From Liolophura sinensis (Eukaryota > Mollusca > Polyplacophora > Chitonida > Chitonidae): a stretch of DNA of 64,000 nt. Under the pieces are notes generated by a model. The model saw only the letters and a list, made by a program, of their open reading frames with translations. It was not told where the DNA came from and did no database searches. Shown in pieces: positions 26,075 to 50,539 of the stretch (within the stretch, counting starts at the first letter, position 1; every line of letters begins with the position of its first letter). The stretch lies in the NCBI RefSeq assembly GCF_032854445.1, contig NC_088295.1, positions 27,763,385-27,827,384 of the forward strand, read 5' to 3'. Both the position numbers and the translations under genes were made by a program.

Positions 26075-29000
26075 ATGGCATCGGCTTTAGGAAGTCAAGC
26101 AATCCTGGAAATTAACGAAAAGCCTTTCAATGAGAAAGATGGCACGGACAAACCTCATACAGTGGCCAGTGGGTTTACCCCATCGGAAGGAGGGTGGGGT
26201 TGGGTGGTATGCTTTACTTCTATGCTCGCCAATGGAATTGTGCTGGGGATCATGAATACATTTGGAATTCTGTATGTCCCTATACGGGAACGCTATGCCG
26301 GAGAAGATCCTGACGACGTTTCTTTCAAAACTGGTGCGTTACACGAAACAAAGTATCTTCGACTTTGATGAAAACCTGTAATATATAGTTTAAAGCTAAA
26401 GCTAAAACCAATTTTTGACCAGGCTAAGCAATCAGTGAGAGATAGCTTTTGACCAGGCTAAACAATCATTGAGAGTTAGCTTTTGACTAGGCTAAACAAC
26501 CAGTGAGAGTTAGCTTTTGACTAGGCTAAACAACCAGTGATAATTAGCTTTTGACTAGGCTAAACAACTAGTGATAATTAGCTTTTGACTAGGGTAAATA
26601 ACCAGTGGGGGTTAACCTTTGACTAAGCTAAACAACCAGTGGGAGTTAGCTTTTGACTACGCTAAGTAACCAATGGGAGCTAGCTTTAAACCAGGCTAAA
26701 CGAGCAAAGAGAGTTAGCTTTTGAATAAGCGGAACAGCCAATCAGAGTTAGCTTTTGATTAGGCTAAGCAACCAGTGGGAGTTAGCTTTTGATTAGGCTT
26801 AGCAATCAGTTGGAGTTAAACAACCAAGGGAGTAAAATTTTGACCATGCTTGCAACACTTTGAAGAGTTGAATGCGTCAACGGTTGTCTCTACAGCCTGT
26901 TACAACATACGATAGTCACAAATGTCTTTCGTTTTTCAGCCTGGGTTGGGTCTGTCTGCACAGGTCTCACCCTCTTCCTCTCCATAACCGCATCCATCCT
27001 CACCGACCAAATTGGAATACGACCCGTATCTTTCTTTGGAGCTCTTCTCGGCTCAGTCGGACTTGTGGCAAGCGCTTTCGTAGAACAGTTAGAGCTGTTG
27101 TATTTGACGTATGGAGTCCTGCTCGGCGTCGGCAGTTCTCTTCTTTATGGGCCATCACTCACTATACTAGGACATTATTTCAAAAAGCGGATTGGCGTAG
27201 TCAACGGCTTAGTGGTGTGTGGAAGCCCAATACTGACAGTAAGCCTCTCCTTGCTCCTACCTTATCTGCTTGGCGCAATCGGACTCAAGTACACTTTCAT
27301 TTTCCTCGGTGGCCTGTATTTCATGCTCATGTGGATGACGCTAACGTGGCGTCCTCAAATCCATAAGGAATCAAACCTCGCCCACATGACCCTGTCTACA
27401 GAAAGTATTGCGCTAAAGATGAACGAATGCTACGAGTTTACCAGAAAATATTTAAACTTCAAAATATGGCGCAATAAGAAATACGTCATTTGGGTGCTGT
27501 CTCTTGGAGTAGCCCTGTTTGGTTATTTCGTTCCATTTGTTCATCTGGTAAGTGTGATTTCAGCTGGATCCTGCTAGTGGACCATGCATGCATTATTTTT
27601 ATGTGACTGTTTATTAAACGCGATGACAACACAGCTTGTTGAACATTAAATAATAAATTACAAGTCATAGTACTGATTTTATTTACCTAATTGTTCTTAC
27701 ACTATGGTCCCAGAAGGCTTGTAAGTTGCTGCTTTTAAGCGTTTGCTAAAATAAAACTCAACATGAGGTAAAATGACAATAGGACGGATTTCACAGATTA
27801 CGTGTGACCATTAGCCAACTGTCACACTACTGAGTCTCTGTTCTGATTTTTTTCTATGCTGAGCACATTTATATTAGTGTATGGCACTCAGCAGATGCAA
27901 AATCTAGTGTGTCTTAGTGTTCATGGGCTTATGTTAGTGCAGAATTTCATAGGTACATGGTACAATCATCAACAATTGCAACACTTCATTATTGTTCTTC
28001 TTTCCAATGGTCTTTCAAACACGCTAACAGTGAAGCTTCAGAAATTGTAAATTGAATTCATTATGGTGTTTTAACATTGACTTTTGCATACATGTATATT
28101 AAGCCATGCCAGTATCCCTAGAATCACAGAAAATTCCAGTAACGTCAGTTTGTGAATGCATAGCTAAGTTAAATGATCTCGTGGATCTGTGTTTCTATTT
28201 TAGGTAAAACACACTGCAGATGTGTTCCCCGGAAGTAACGGGAACTTATTGGTCATGTGTATGAGTATCACTTCAGGTGTGAGTCGATTAGTGTGCGGAA
28301 AGTTGGCTGATTTTAAGAGAATAAATATCATCTTGTTACAACAAACTGGCTTCATTATTCTCGGTGCCACAACCATATGCATCCCTTTCGCTGGGAACTT
28401 TGCCAGCCTCATCGCCATTTGCCTCCTCATGGGTATTTGTGATGGAATCTACGTCTGTCTCCTTGGACCAATTGCTTTTGAACTCGTTGGACACAGCAAT
28501 GCCTCCCAGGCTATCGGATTTCTTCTGGGGTTGATATCTGTTCCTATGATGGTTGGACCTCCTGTGGCAGGTTAGCATTGGTACTTAAGGTGATTGCCCT
28601 GTAGACAGTGCCACAGTTTAATGTGTACTTGTAATAAAGCATACATTAAAACAACATTTTCAGAGCTATTCCAATACCAATAAGTTGCAATGATTTTCTA
28701 AATAACACTTACATCCTTTCATTCGAGAGTTTAAGCGGTTTGTGATAGTCTTAACACTTGAAATAAAGCCCTAATTGCATACCAGGTTAACTGATAAGAG
28801 GCTGGATTTCACCGGTTTCGTGCGACCAGCCACTAACTGTTACAGTGTTGTCAGTGTTCTGGTTTTACTCTCTTAGCTGTAGTCTTACATCTTCATCTCA
28901 ACATTTAATTTTGTCACATTACCGGGGTATGATATCTTTATAGCTAATTTATTATAGTACTTATCACTTTTATCTGATGATATCTATTACTGTTCAATAA

Positions 29001-30657
29001 GTGACACCCTGTAATGTCTGGAATGTGCCTTTTGTTCTCAATAACGTATTCGTCTCATCTCCAGAAATTGTTTTCCATATACGTCAGTATAGTGACACTG
29101 CATACGGATTTCTCCTAAAACTTTTGGCCTGGTTAGCGAAAATACTTCACTAGCATTGATCCTACCAATAAACATGAACCACTTTCCTAAAAGTAAACGT
29201 AATAACAGTGATTTCTTCCGACATTTTTTCCACGGACTTCTGAAAACAATTCTGAAAACTTGACCGACGTGGTGATAGCTTTAGAGATATCGAGTGAACT
29301 TTAGTCCAAATGTTAGCAATCATAAAAAACTGCTATTGTTAAATTTGCTTGGTGAATGAAACATGGTATACTTTATTAACTCTATATGCTATATGGGCTC
29401 AGTCCGGTTTCCTCCTATCATAATACTAGTCGCTGTCGTATAAGTGAAATATTCTTGAGTACCAGTACGGCGTAAAACCTCAATCAAATAAATAAATAAA
29501 TATTACCCCTATATGAGTAATGCCCAATCACTGTAAAACGTACAAACATATAATTTGTTTCTTGTCCCAGGTTTTATGTACGACTCACTGGGCACCTACA
29601 AACTAGCCTTCCACGTTTCTGGAATCCCGCCAATAGTTGGTGCCTTACTCATGTTTCTCACGCGGAGAGTGTCATCGGTAAGCTGTTGTATACTCCTCGC
29701 AGCTCACGTGCCGTTCTACGCTTGCTTTACCCCAAGACCGACGCAAGCTTGTTCTGGCTTAACCTCACCACTGGCGTCCTCGCGCGGAACTACTTATCAA
29801 CATTTATCAGTTAAATTGTTTTACGTGTTGGTTGAAATCATTTTGTATATCAAGTATTACGGGAAGCAAAGGTTGAGGCCCTTGTTGCAGGACGGATTTC
29901 CACCACTCTTTTATCTAGTGCTGCTTCACTGAGTTTGCTTCGAGTTGTTCTCATTGTATTGTCCAATTAGGTAACCAACTTAAACATGTGCACCAGTATG
30001 AAATTTATTATGCACTGTTTTGACCGGAAGGGAAACTTATTTTGTGGATTCTTTTTGAAATGTATTTTGAATGGTTCTGATATTTATCGTTGGTTTAACA
30101 TTCCGTTTTTCAAGTGATAAACTGTTAGTTCTTCAGGGGGTAGTTCCGCAAATAAATTTGGCGTAAAATAAGAGGAATGACGAATACTGAAGTTGTGATT
30201 TGGTCTATATTTTATGGATATTTTATAATTTGTTTACAGAAAAAGGACCCGTCTTTAGAGTTAAACGATATTATGCTAGAAGAAGATGACGTCACCAAGG
30301 GTGAGTACTTCCAGGGTGGAGTGGCTTTGTGACTTAGAAGTTACACTGTACATGTGTAACAGATTTGTTATCGTACTTACTGACCGATTGACGGCCAGGA
30401 GGGTTGGTGTATCTGTTGATTTAGTAATTATATGAATCCTGTCTTGTTCATATCGTATGAAGTACTGTGGCATATATTATCTTATTATCTATTACATTTT
30501 TTCAGAAGTGATCAAAGTAGAAGAAATAGATGATGGCACACCTGCAAGTCAAGAGCCAGGTGACAAGGAAAATGGGATAATTAGGGGCAATGCAAGTGAT
30601 GAAGCTGGTGAAGACAAAGATAAATCCATCAAAGAGAATCTGTTGCCCTCCAAATGA
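26075..30657 (+). CDS. Monocarboxylate-type transporter, MCT8/MCT10-like (SLC16 family; 6 exons, 517 aa)
   Basis: Exons: 26075-26333, 26940-27547, 28204-28570, 29571-29677, 30240-30300, 30506-30657; all GT-AG with agreeing phases. The protein is a 12-helix major-facilitator carrier of the plasma membrane. The SLC16 signature EGGWGWVV is at residues 38-45, and the second signature GHYFKKRIGVVNGLVVCG follows TM4. TM7-TM11 match the MCT8/MCT10 branch closely: YFVPFVHLVKH, TSGVSRLVCGKLAD, ICDGIYVCLLGPIAFELVG, ASQAIGFLLG and VGPPVAG. R317 in TM8 and D369 in TM10, a charge pair important in thyroid-hormone and aromatic amino-acid carriers of this branch, are both present. The ATG at 26075 (CGTCATGG) is preferred over one 26 codons upstream. 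The acidic C-tail ends in KENLLPSK. Substrate is inferred: aromatic amino acids or iodothyronine-like compounds. Intron 1 carries a minisatellite. Confidence 0.92.
26400..26835. repeat. 34-bp minisatellite in intron 1 of the MCT-like gene
   Basis: About 12 degenerate copies of a 34-base unit containing GTTAGCTTTTGACTAGGCTA and AACAACCAGTGAG. The sequence is unrelated to the 34-bp satellite at 18-19 kb. Confidence 0.93.
29395..29505 (+). mobile_element. SINE family A, 3' fragment
   Basis: CAGTCCGGTTTCCTCCTATC, GTCGTATAAGTGAAATATTC and a CAATCAAATAAATAAATAAA tail; lies in intron 3 of the MCT-like gene. Confidence 0.75.
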
Positions 30658-30996
30658 AAACGCTTTCTTTGAGTGGGTTACCTACCGTTACTGACGACGC
30701 TTATATCTGACGACCCGATGCTTGAGAAAAACGATATGTATAATAAAGGCATTATTACTGTGTATTCAAACACTACGCATTCCGTGTGTGGTTATACAGA
30801 TGCGCATACCAAACCCTGGATCACTTTCGGGCGTTGTGTGTGTCAGGCTTTTATAGCTCGTTCCAACGAATAAGGATTACGTAACATTTTTGCATTCTGG
30901 ACAGTTCACTTGTATTTTTTAATCGCGCACTTATGAAAATTTTCCACACTTTGCAACTTTCACTAACCATTTTATACACATGCAAGAATAAGCACG

Positions 30997-31000
<4 letters not shown>

Positions 31001-31028
<28 letters not shown>
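31001..31028. repeat. (AT)14 microsatellite
   Basis: Short perfect AT tract in the 3' region of the MCT-like gene. Confidence 0.9.
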
Positions 31029-31096
31029 TGAGATTAGGGAGCTATTATAGGTGTAACATTTAAAAAAAAACATTGTCTTTTGTCGGCTAATGATAA

Positions 31097-31102
31097 AATA
31101 AA
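31097..31102 (+). terminator. Possible poly(A) signal of the MCT-like gene
   Basis: AATAAA 440 bases after the stop codon, just beyond an (AT)n tract. Other hexamers occur further on near 31470, so the site actually used is uncertain. Confidence 0.35.
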
Positions 31103-32499
31103 CGCAATATAAATGACTATCAATTTATAGACTGCTGTACTAACAGAACCATAACACGTCACGTACATAACACGTATTTATTCTACACCATGTGAGTTCG
31201 CTCACATACAGGTTTGAAAGAGTGCATAATGTAAATGCCACACATAGCTAACTTGTAATGTAACCTGAGTTTTAAGTAAACACGTCTTTAAGGTCTATGT
31301 AAGTTCACAGTTATTTTATCGAACGAGGCTTAAGACAAAGGGTCGTCAGGCAAATTACCTCCATGCAACGATTTGCCAGGTTTAGCCGACAGGATTTCTT
31401 CACAAGCAAACTTGACCACCTCATTTCTGATAGGCCAGATATAGTTTAACTACAATGTTCAACACCAATATGAATAAAATCAATAAATAAATCTATAAAA
31501 CGAGTTTGATCGACAATGACAGCCAGGCAATATAAACTGTGAAGGTAGTACACCGAGCGAGTGGCATACATGTTTAGGGCGTCAAGGTCAAGCATCTGCT
31601 ATGGCTTTGTTGGTACAAGGTCATTTACCATGCATTGTTACAGCTACCGATTCGTCTTGCATGTCATTTCTGAGCAGTCAGCACCAACATATCAACCGTT
31701 TCGTATCAGTATAACATTGGTATTTACGAGAGTAAAATACATTGTCTGAAAGTTCTGCAACCTTGTTTACCCACTTCACACCAATCGAGTTATAATTTAT
31801 GCTTCATTTGTGCGGCGTCCTCAACTCTAGTTTGTCGGTTAGTACCAGCTTCTGAACACAAGCCAAACGAGAATAACCACAAATTACAACCTGTATATGA
31901 GTGAACTTTCCCTGCAGCTACCTACGGCCTTTGCGTTTCGCCCGATCTTTTGACTGTGGTCAATCGTAACCGATATACCCAAGTCATCGAGCCCTGCTAC
32001 ACTTATTACATATAGCCTTGAGCGTGTTCTGTTTCGCTCAGCCGGAAATTTTCACTAACCTTTACAAGTAGGGACCCTGCATCCTAATGTTTGGTATACA
32101 TTGAATACACGAGTTATCAGAGTTTAAAAGATGTTAATACCTGCAGCGACAAATCGTCTTCTAACAATTATCCAGCCCTTGAATCGTTAAGTCAAACTAC
32201 AAAACGCTACGTTTCATGCTCGAACGTAAAGCAACGTATGTGCCAACATGCTGTTTGGCAACTTTATAAGAAGGCTAAAGAAATTCAAACAGTAGTCAGC
32301 TGGTATTCTTCTTTCCAGTATTACACTTTGAGATAAAATTGTGTTTGGTTGGGGTTTAACGCTGTATTTACAGAATAGTTCCACTGATACGACCGTGGCC
32401 TGGTTCAGGGGAGGAGGAAACCGGGTTAATCACGGACAAAATCACAACTCTTCGCCATCTGTATTATCTCTCCACGATCGACCATTAGAACCTACCTAC

Positions 32500-32565
32500 A
32501 GAGTGAGTGAGTGCTTGGGGTTTAACGTCGTACTTAACAATTTTTCGGTCATATGACGACGAATC
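32500..32565 (-). mobile_element. SINE family B, short fragment
   Basis: GAGTGAGTGCTTGGGGTTTA then ACGTCGTACTTAACAATTTT and CATATGACGACGA. Confidence 0.65.
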
Positions 32566-35500
32566 CTACCTACAGAAGTAGACCGAGTTAGTCTATGGAC
32601 AAGATTGGTCAAAGGACGATACGCTGCATCAAGTGCAACGCTATAGCCAAATAAACTACCATTGGTCCTTTGATCATTTTAACACAAAGACTCTTCTTGA
32701 AAGACGTATACAATATTCTGGCAATAGTGACACACACACATAAGATATATACACTATAGAGGGCAAAAGAATTCAAACCAGATTCGATAAATTTTTACAG
32801 ATTTGTATTTGTGTTTTTTCCAGTATCGTATATACTCAATGACCACAGCGCGACCAAATAATTTAACACTTATACATGTAGATAATAGCTTTCATCGCTA
32901 AGTTTCGCCTGAGCACATTACAGTCAGCGGACTGTAGGATACCGATCAACAAGATGTCAAGGGGAATTAACTCGAGTATTACAAAATGAGGTTACGATAA
33001 GATGAGTATACGAGATTCTCCTTGTGAGCGATAGAACAAGTTGAAAAATCACCGGCGTGCCAAAGACAAAACTGTTCGGGAAAACCATACAGTAAAACGA
33101 AAATGTACGATAACAAAAGAACAAACGAGTCCCGTTTGTGCAGTTATGTGTATCGGAATACCTGACATTTACATACCACCTTAAGATGGCCCTAAAAACA
33201 GCGTTATATACACGCCATCAAGTAATACTGACTATTTGGAGCGCCAAAATGAACCCGCACTGGACCAAAATAAATTACATAACACTCATCTGACAATTAA
33301 AAGGCGCAGCAGTATTTTTCATACTGTATGATGAAGCATATAATGGTAAAACGAATACATACGGTTAATTATTTTTTGTGCCGAGCAAATGGAGACTTAA
33401 AAATTGCATCATCTACATAACAGATTACACTGAGGGTATGTTTACAATAGTTCGTATAGATATGCGGCTAGATGTGGGGAATGAATTCCAACATGGCGCA
33501 GTGACAAGATTTATATATGGATATCGTAATATATACACACTTTCTTGTGGTGCCGATTACAGTTCTACAATACACAACAGTACCAATATGGCGTTACTGT
33601 GCGAACCAATGGGAATACAATGTTCACTTACACGGAAGATTCCCCGTTAAATGGTTGCTTCTGTAAAGCCAAATCGGTACACTGCTTTAAATCCTCACAA
33701 AGGCATAAATAATAGCAATACATTAAATTTAAGAGAACATAACTCTCCAAGTTCCCAGTCATTCAGAATTACCGGCTATTACAAATGGGTTTTCCCCTTA
33801 AGAGTTTCATTAACAGATTCTGCATAGGTAATTGCATGATACACTATCACAATTCTAGGTGACACGTTTTATACAGGTACAATCACAGCAGGTAGGGGTA
33901 ACAGGAACTATTTGCTGTGAATTGAGTGGGATGGATATCATTTTTCTCTCCAGAAGTCAACCTTTCGACCTGTTCTTGCCCCCTATCAGTGAATCAATCA
34001 AGATTCTATACCCACACTTGTGGGACACAGTTAAGATCTGTCTAGCGGCCTACCTTTCTTGGCGACTGCAACCCTCTAAGCAAATTTGCCAGTGTTTACA
34101 AGGTATGCACCGTGTACAGGCACTTGTTGTAGAAGAGCCAACACCAAACATTAAACTACACGTCTGATCTCTATTCCATTATAACTTACAGCAAATGCCT
34201 GTCTTACATAATGACTGATTATCTCCTATTTTTACAAACAGGTGGTCAGGAATTTTTTAACAATTAGCAAAAAAACTAAATAATACCAGCTTAAGAAACG
34301 CTGTTATTTGCAGTTTTTGTCAGAGAATGGCATTAAAAATTACTTGCAAAATGGACAAAACTTTGTGCACATGTAATCAGCTGAAAACTTGAGCTGGTAG
34401 CTAACACCTGTCATACAGGAGATGGTTATGTTCACGTTCAACCAGCACACTCCCACACCTTATGTCCGAGTAGACTGTTGACATCAACCCATTTTGGCTT
34501 TCACCATAAAACAAACATTATAACAACGAATTAGGAACGACCTTGAGAGTAGAAAACCAAAAAAATTAAAACATATCACACTGATTGCTATATGAGAACT
34601 ACATGTAGACAGAACGTCTATACCACCACCACCTACAGAACCCACAATTATCTGGGTCCAGACAGTTCGCAGGTTCATTTGACACCATCGATTAAGTTCC
34701 TTGCAGTGATTTTGGAGCTGTAACCATGTCAGCTCCAGTCACAAGGTATACGTATAACAGGTGATAAATGTAGTTAAGCTTATCTTAGCAATAAAAATAC
34801 TTTCTGGAATTGCATGTAGGTTCCACTGTTTTTTTAGCACTATTTGATCTTTTTAAATGGGTGGGGTCTGCATGACTGTTTTTCATACAAGGCATCATAG
34901 CATACTAATGTTAGAAACACCAGACGTTTTTGTACAGATTTTAAAAATGTCCAAATCTCTCAAGACTGTCAGGAAATCACTTCAACCACAATATATGACA
35001 TTTCATGAAGTGATGAATCCCAGTTTTCACAATCTGCTGAACAATGGCATAACTTAGGCGATCTTCAATAACATAGAGAAGCACAGCCACTAAAAAAAAG
35101 AAATTATAACAGTCTGTACACAAAGATCCATGCCACAGAATCCACAAAACCCCCTGGGATGGTGATACAAGAAGTATGTCAATTCCTATCCCATACTTAA
35201 AAATGTGGCATAACTTTCAACCAAAGAACATGCTCTCATAATGTAATATTACACAGCTGACTGCTGTTGACCTTAAAATTTGTATGACCTAATGAAAATA
35301 TGTTTGAGCACTACTAGGTTTGCTACAGACTCAGATGTAACCAAGTCTGTTAATCTGTTAAGCGCGCCACAAATATTGTCAATGAGTTGTTTAGCCATAA
35401 TCCTTCAATCACTATGTGTTAATCTGTTAACACCAGTGAAATCCTAACATTCTAGAAAAGCACAACACGGCTGCATATACACACACCTATACAGGATAAG

Positions 35501-36331
35501 CTCTACAGGGCAGTCACATTGCACTAGAGGGCAAGCACAAATCTGTCAAGGATGAGTTCTTGGGTGAAATAAATAGATGAAGTGAATAATTAAGTATCTC
35601 TAGCTTAAATAGTGCAGTGACCAGAGCCGACACATTTTCAATGGTTGACGGTTTCCAAGAGAAACCAACAGAAATGTACTTCTGTATGACACTTTCCTTT
35701 ATACACTAAACAGAATTACTGTTCACTTTGTTTTGGGATCAAAATATGGTCTCATAATATTGCTTTGACGTTGTATTTTCAATCATGAATTGCACTTAAT
35801 AATAACGAATTTCAATACTGGGTTTAACTAGCATCCCCTGGCGGACAATAACTCTTGTTTAGAGTTTTGCCAAACCTCCCATTATACGGTGACTGTTACT
35901 CATGCTTGAAGATTTCCCAAAACAAATTTGTTCAATTGTAATATTAATATAGATTCAAGATATCGACTGTTTCAGGTGAATACTGGGAAGTCATTGAGAA
36001 CATATCACTCTGAATTACTGACCAATTGATCAGGATAATATATGACACATAAAAATTGGATATAGTGTTTGTACAAGACCATAGTTTCCATTATAATCCA
36101 TAAAAGGAAGGTAGAGTACATCAAGCTGTGGCACGTAATGTGCTAACAAGGCATGCTGAAATCTGACCAGGCCATGTCTATATAAATTAAGTTATTAATC
36201 AACAAAAATGTTGATTGTTGATTGTACAGGGACCAAATGTTGAGAGGGGGGGGGGGGGACAAACAGGAGGAGACAACTCTATGGTAACGCTGATGATTTG
36301 GCCAGGACACAGTTGTCTGTACAGCCTGGAG

Positions 36332-47407
<11,076 letters not shown>

Positions 47408-48772
47408 CTTCACTTTATGACTTTGTCCCTCAACATCAACAGCAGCTCATATCACGTCTCTTAACAAAGCTGAAAAATTGTTTAACGTGAAAAAATGTAT
47501 GTCACATAAAAATAGATCTACTGACATATATGATGATTTTTTTTCATTTCTACGACAGTTACTACATGTATGAGTGGAAGAAACCATGCAGAGTTCAGTG
47601 AAAATCATACCACCTTGCCAAACACATGCTCCATCTCATGACACAACTTAACAGCTAAAGCTTCTTACATCATTTGACATGACCAATCAAAGGCTAGCAA
47701 TGTGATCTTAGTAAGGCAGCTGTCATGGCCACTCAACCATTTACAGCCAAATATACAAGTCTGTAGGGAGTGAAGAAGCATAAATGTGGAAAAGTGATTA
47801 CTATGCCATGATATTTTATAAGAAAATATAACGTGATCTAAGTGGAAAAGCATTTTAATAATGGCTTAAAGGCTAATGTAATGTACTTTAGTGCAACAAT
47901 GAAGCTTGTCATCTGTAAGTCTAAAAGCATACTCACTGCAAGGTGTGATTGACAATATGTAGCTACAGTACAGGACGTATACAGGTTTCACAAATCTGGT
48001 GAGCTGAAATGAAACCCAATGGAGTTTAACAAATGCTGTTTTAAAAAACCATTAACAATAATCGCTTCATCAAGCCGGCGGCATCAAAGGAGGATATACT
48101 GGATCCACCTGGTCAGAAAACACAGACTTGACATATAAGTGATGACTGTCAATAGATGAGTAACGAGTCAGTGATATGACACAAGATTAGTCACTTGACA
48201 GTCTGCATGCCAGTGAGTAATTTCTTGAACTCCTGTTCTGCAAAGCCTACATCAAATTACTATTGTATTAAATGATTTTCATTTACAATTTACAAAAAAA
48301 AAAATTATCGTTTCTCTACTATAAAATACTACATATATATTTTACAGTACGGTACTGAAGATAACAAATTAAAGGCCATCAAAATGCTGTCAGCGACTAT
48401 GGCCAGGAAACATAATCACATATATTGATATAGTTCAATACAACTGCAATATGGCTTTGAGTGCAGTGTTTGTTGTAACATTCATGTTATGTACAATTGC
48501 TGTGCAGCAGTCCTAGACTGTCGTGTCAGGTTGACCCTGGTCATATGCTACATAACCGATCACCAGAAGAAACCGGCAGTTCGCATGACTTCGTAAACAA
48601 ACCCGGGAAATTAAGATTAACAAAATACCTATGACGCAAATTACACGAGAAAAACAAATGTCCAGTTGCTGTTGTCACGTTAACATCAAGCTGAGACAAA
48701 CCATCAGCATCCAAACCCCAAATACTTTAAAATCGGTGAGAATGCCTGGCGTCAAAACAAAACAATGCGCAC

Positions 48773-48800
48773 CTTGCAGATCTACCGCCATATTTAGTCT
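48773..48800 (-). promoter_or_regulatory. Candidate non-coding first exon of the Scm gene with YY1-type motif
   Basis: On the minus strand the bases AAATATGGCGGTAG (48782-48795) match the YY1 core ATGGCGG, often found at transcription starts of TATA-less genes. They are followed by CTGCAAG|GTGCGC, a usable splice donor (exon edge at 48773). The surrounding 48.6-48.9 kb is richer in CpG than its flanks. The exon would join to the 3' splice site at 47470 just upstream of the Scm start codon. The upstream limit shown is nominal. Inference only. Confidence 0.4.
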
Positions 48801-50539
48801 CGCAACAGGCAAACGTGGTTTAGCGAGATTAAGCCACATTCACCCCGTTCCCAAGATAAGGGGCACTCAGCGCAGCTGGGCGTCAGGGGAATACAATAAA
48901 GGCAGTCGTGTGCTCTTTGTTATTGCCCTATGATTAAGGTTCCCGATGAACATTAAAGGTACTTGCTTGAACAGAGAACAAAATAAAGGAATCCACGCAA
49001 AAGCACAAATGTCAGTGATATTCATTGGGTGAAAGAAATATGGACCTACGCCGTGCACTCTTAAATGATTTAACGACCCTGGGCATATTTAGTTTAATTT
49101 AGCCTGGGGCTGTTATATTACTCCCATATTTATCGAACTATACAACTCACTATTACATTGCAAAATTAAAGAAGCTATACCCACAATTTTTGGCGAAATT
49201 CCACATTGGCTAATCAAATTCTCTATTAAATCCACAGCTTGTTGCATCGAGGTACGACTGCATATATTGCCTACATACCGGTAACAAACTACACATTTAT
49301 CGCATAGCAGTTTGAGTCTCGGAAAAAAATTGAGATGGATTGACATTCGTAATGTACAGGATGGTCCTATTATAAATATTATAGATACAATATTATAGGT
49401 ATGTTGGGGTGGGGGGAGGGGATATAGCCCTAAAGTCTATGCCGTGTTTTTTTTTTTTTTTTTTTTTTTTTTGCCTCTTACCCATTTAATAGAATATATT
49501 ATAGAATAGAATTTTATTGTGCGATTGTTTTCTACCACGAGTGGTTGACTTGTACAATAAATTACCTGTAACATAGAATCAACAATAAATAGTGCAAATA
49601 TCCAAGAAGAAATATCTACTAACACATCTAGACGAATACAATATGTACCGGTATGCAAAACAGCTTGGGTGTTTAGTTGCATTGAGTGCTGTACGCGGAA
49701 TTTCGTACTTGGTGTGAAATCCCATGAATATATATGTATACTGTGATTATATAAACAACCATCTGGTTCATGCATGTTGTCATAAACAATCTATGTTGTC
49801 ATAGATTTTTAATCAACAATAATACTCTTGAATGTGTCAAATCTGGGACTAATATAACAGTCATATCATATATTAGGTATATTAGCCCCAGTGCCAGATA
49901 GATTCTAAATATATTCTGTTAACTGATTCCTGGTAAGCCTAATGAAAAAAAAAAAATCCACCAGTGTTGATAAGAGTTTTAATACAGCTGATTATCACTC
50001 GGGCACACACAAATCCTGAACTGGAGAAAATAAAGTTGCCAATTCATCCAGCAAACACTTATTTAGTCCAATCTGGTACCGGAAAAAAATTTGAACCTAG
50101 CTCAGATACATCTGGGTCTAACTGTTATATATTCCTCCCAGGATACAGTAAATCAGCATTTAGGATTTTATCAATAAGCTGAAATATTCTCATTTATTTA
50201 TTAAGCTTCCAAATCCACAAAGGCCTACATGTATCATGGTTTGATAAATGGAAAGACGAGAAATGAGTTAAGATGTTTAACTTTCGATATATGGCAAATG
50301 GTCTCAAGTAAGGAAAGAAAAAATACAAACACCTAACATATTTTGAAATCTGTTCAGTGTTTTCTCTTGATAAATTCTAAACACTTTTCGTTGGCACTTC
50401 GTCTTGATTTAAAGTATCCTGTCACAAACCGCTTAGAATTAAAAACATTCCTGACCATAAGCCTGTAAAGCCTGATGTTGATTTGATCTGTACTGCTGAA
50501 GCGCCATCTGGTGGTCATGCCAGCAGGTTTCCCTCAACC
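48801..50539. promoter_or_regulatory. Region between head-to-head Scm and NDUFB4 genes
   Basis: About 1.7 kb separates the presumed Scm start from the NDUFB4 ATG. It includes the poly(T) tract. Just before NDUFB4 is GAAGCGCCATCTGGTGG (50498-50514), with a GCGCCAT core like YY1-type promoters; no TATA box is evident. No gene in between is supported. Confidence 0.45.
49446..49472. repeat. Poly(T) tract
   Basis: About 26 T residues between the two head-to-head genes; the purine-rich strand reads poly(A). Confidence 0.85.

Larger units (their letters stand above)
30658..36331. other. Intergenic region, 3' ends of the MCT-like and Scm genes
   Basis: The two genes converge here. It presumably holds both 3'UTRs. 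I see one (AT)14 tract and short SINE fragments (family B at 32500; a family A-like GGAGGAAACCGGGTTAATCA near 32414). Open frames are short and unrecognised. Confidence 0.55.
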
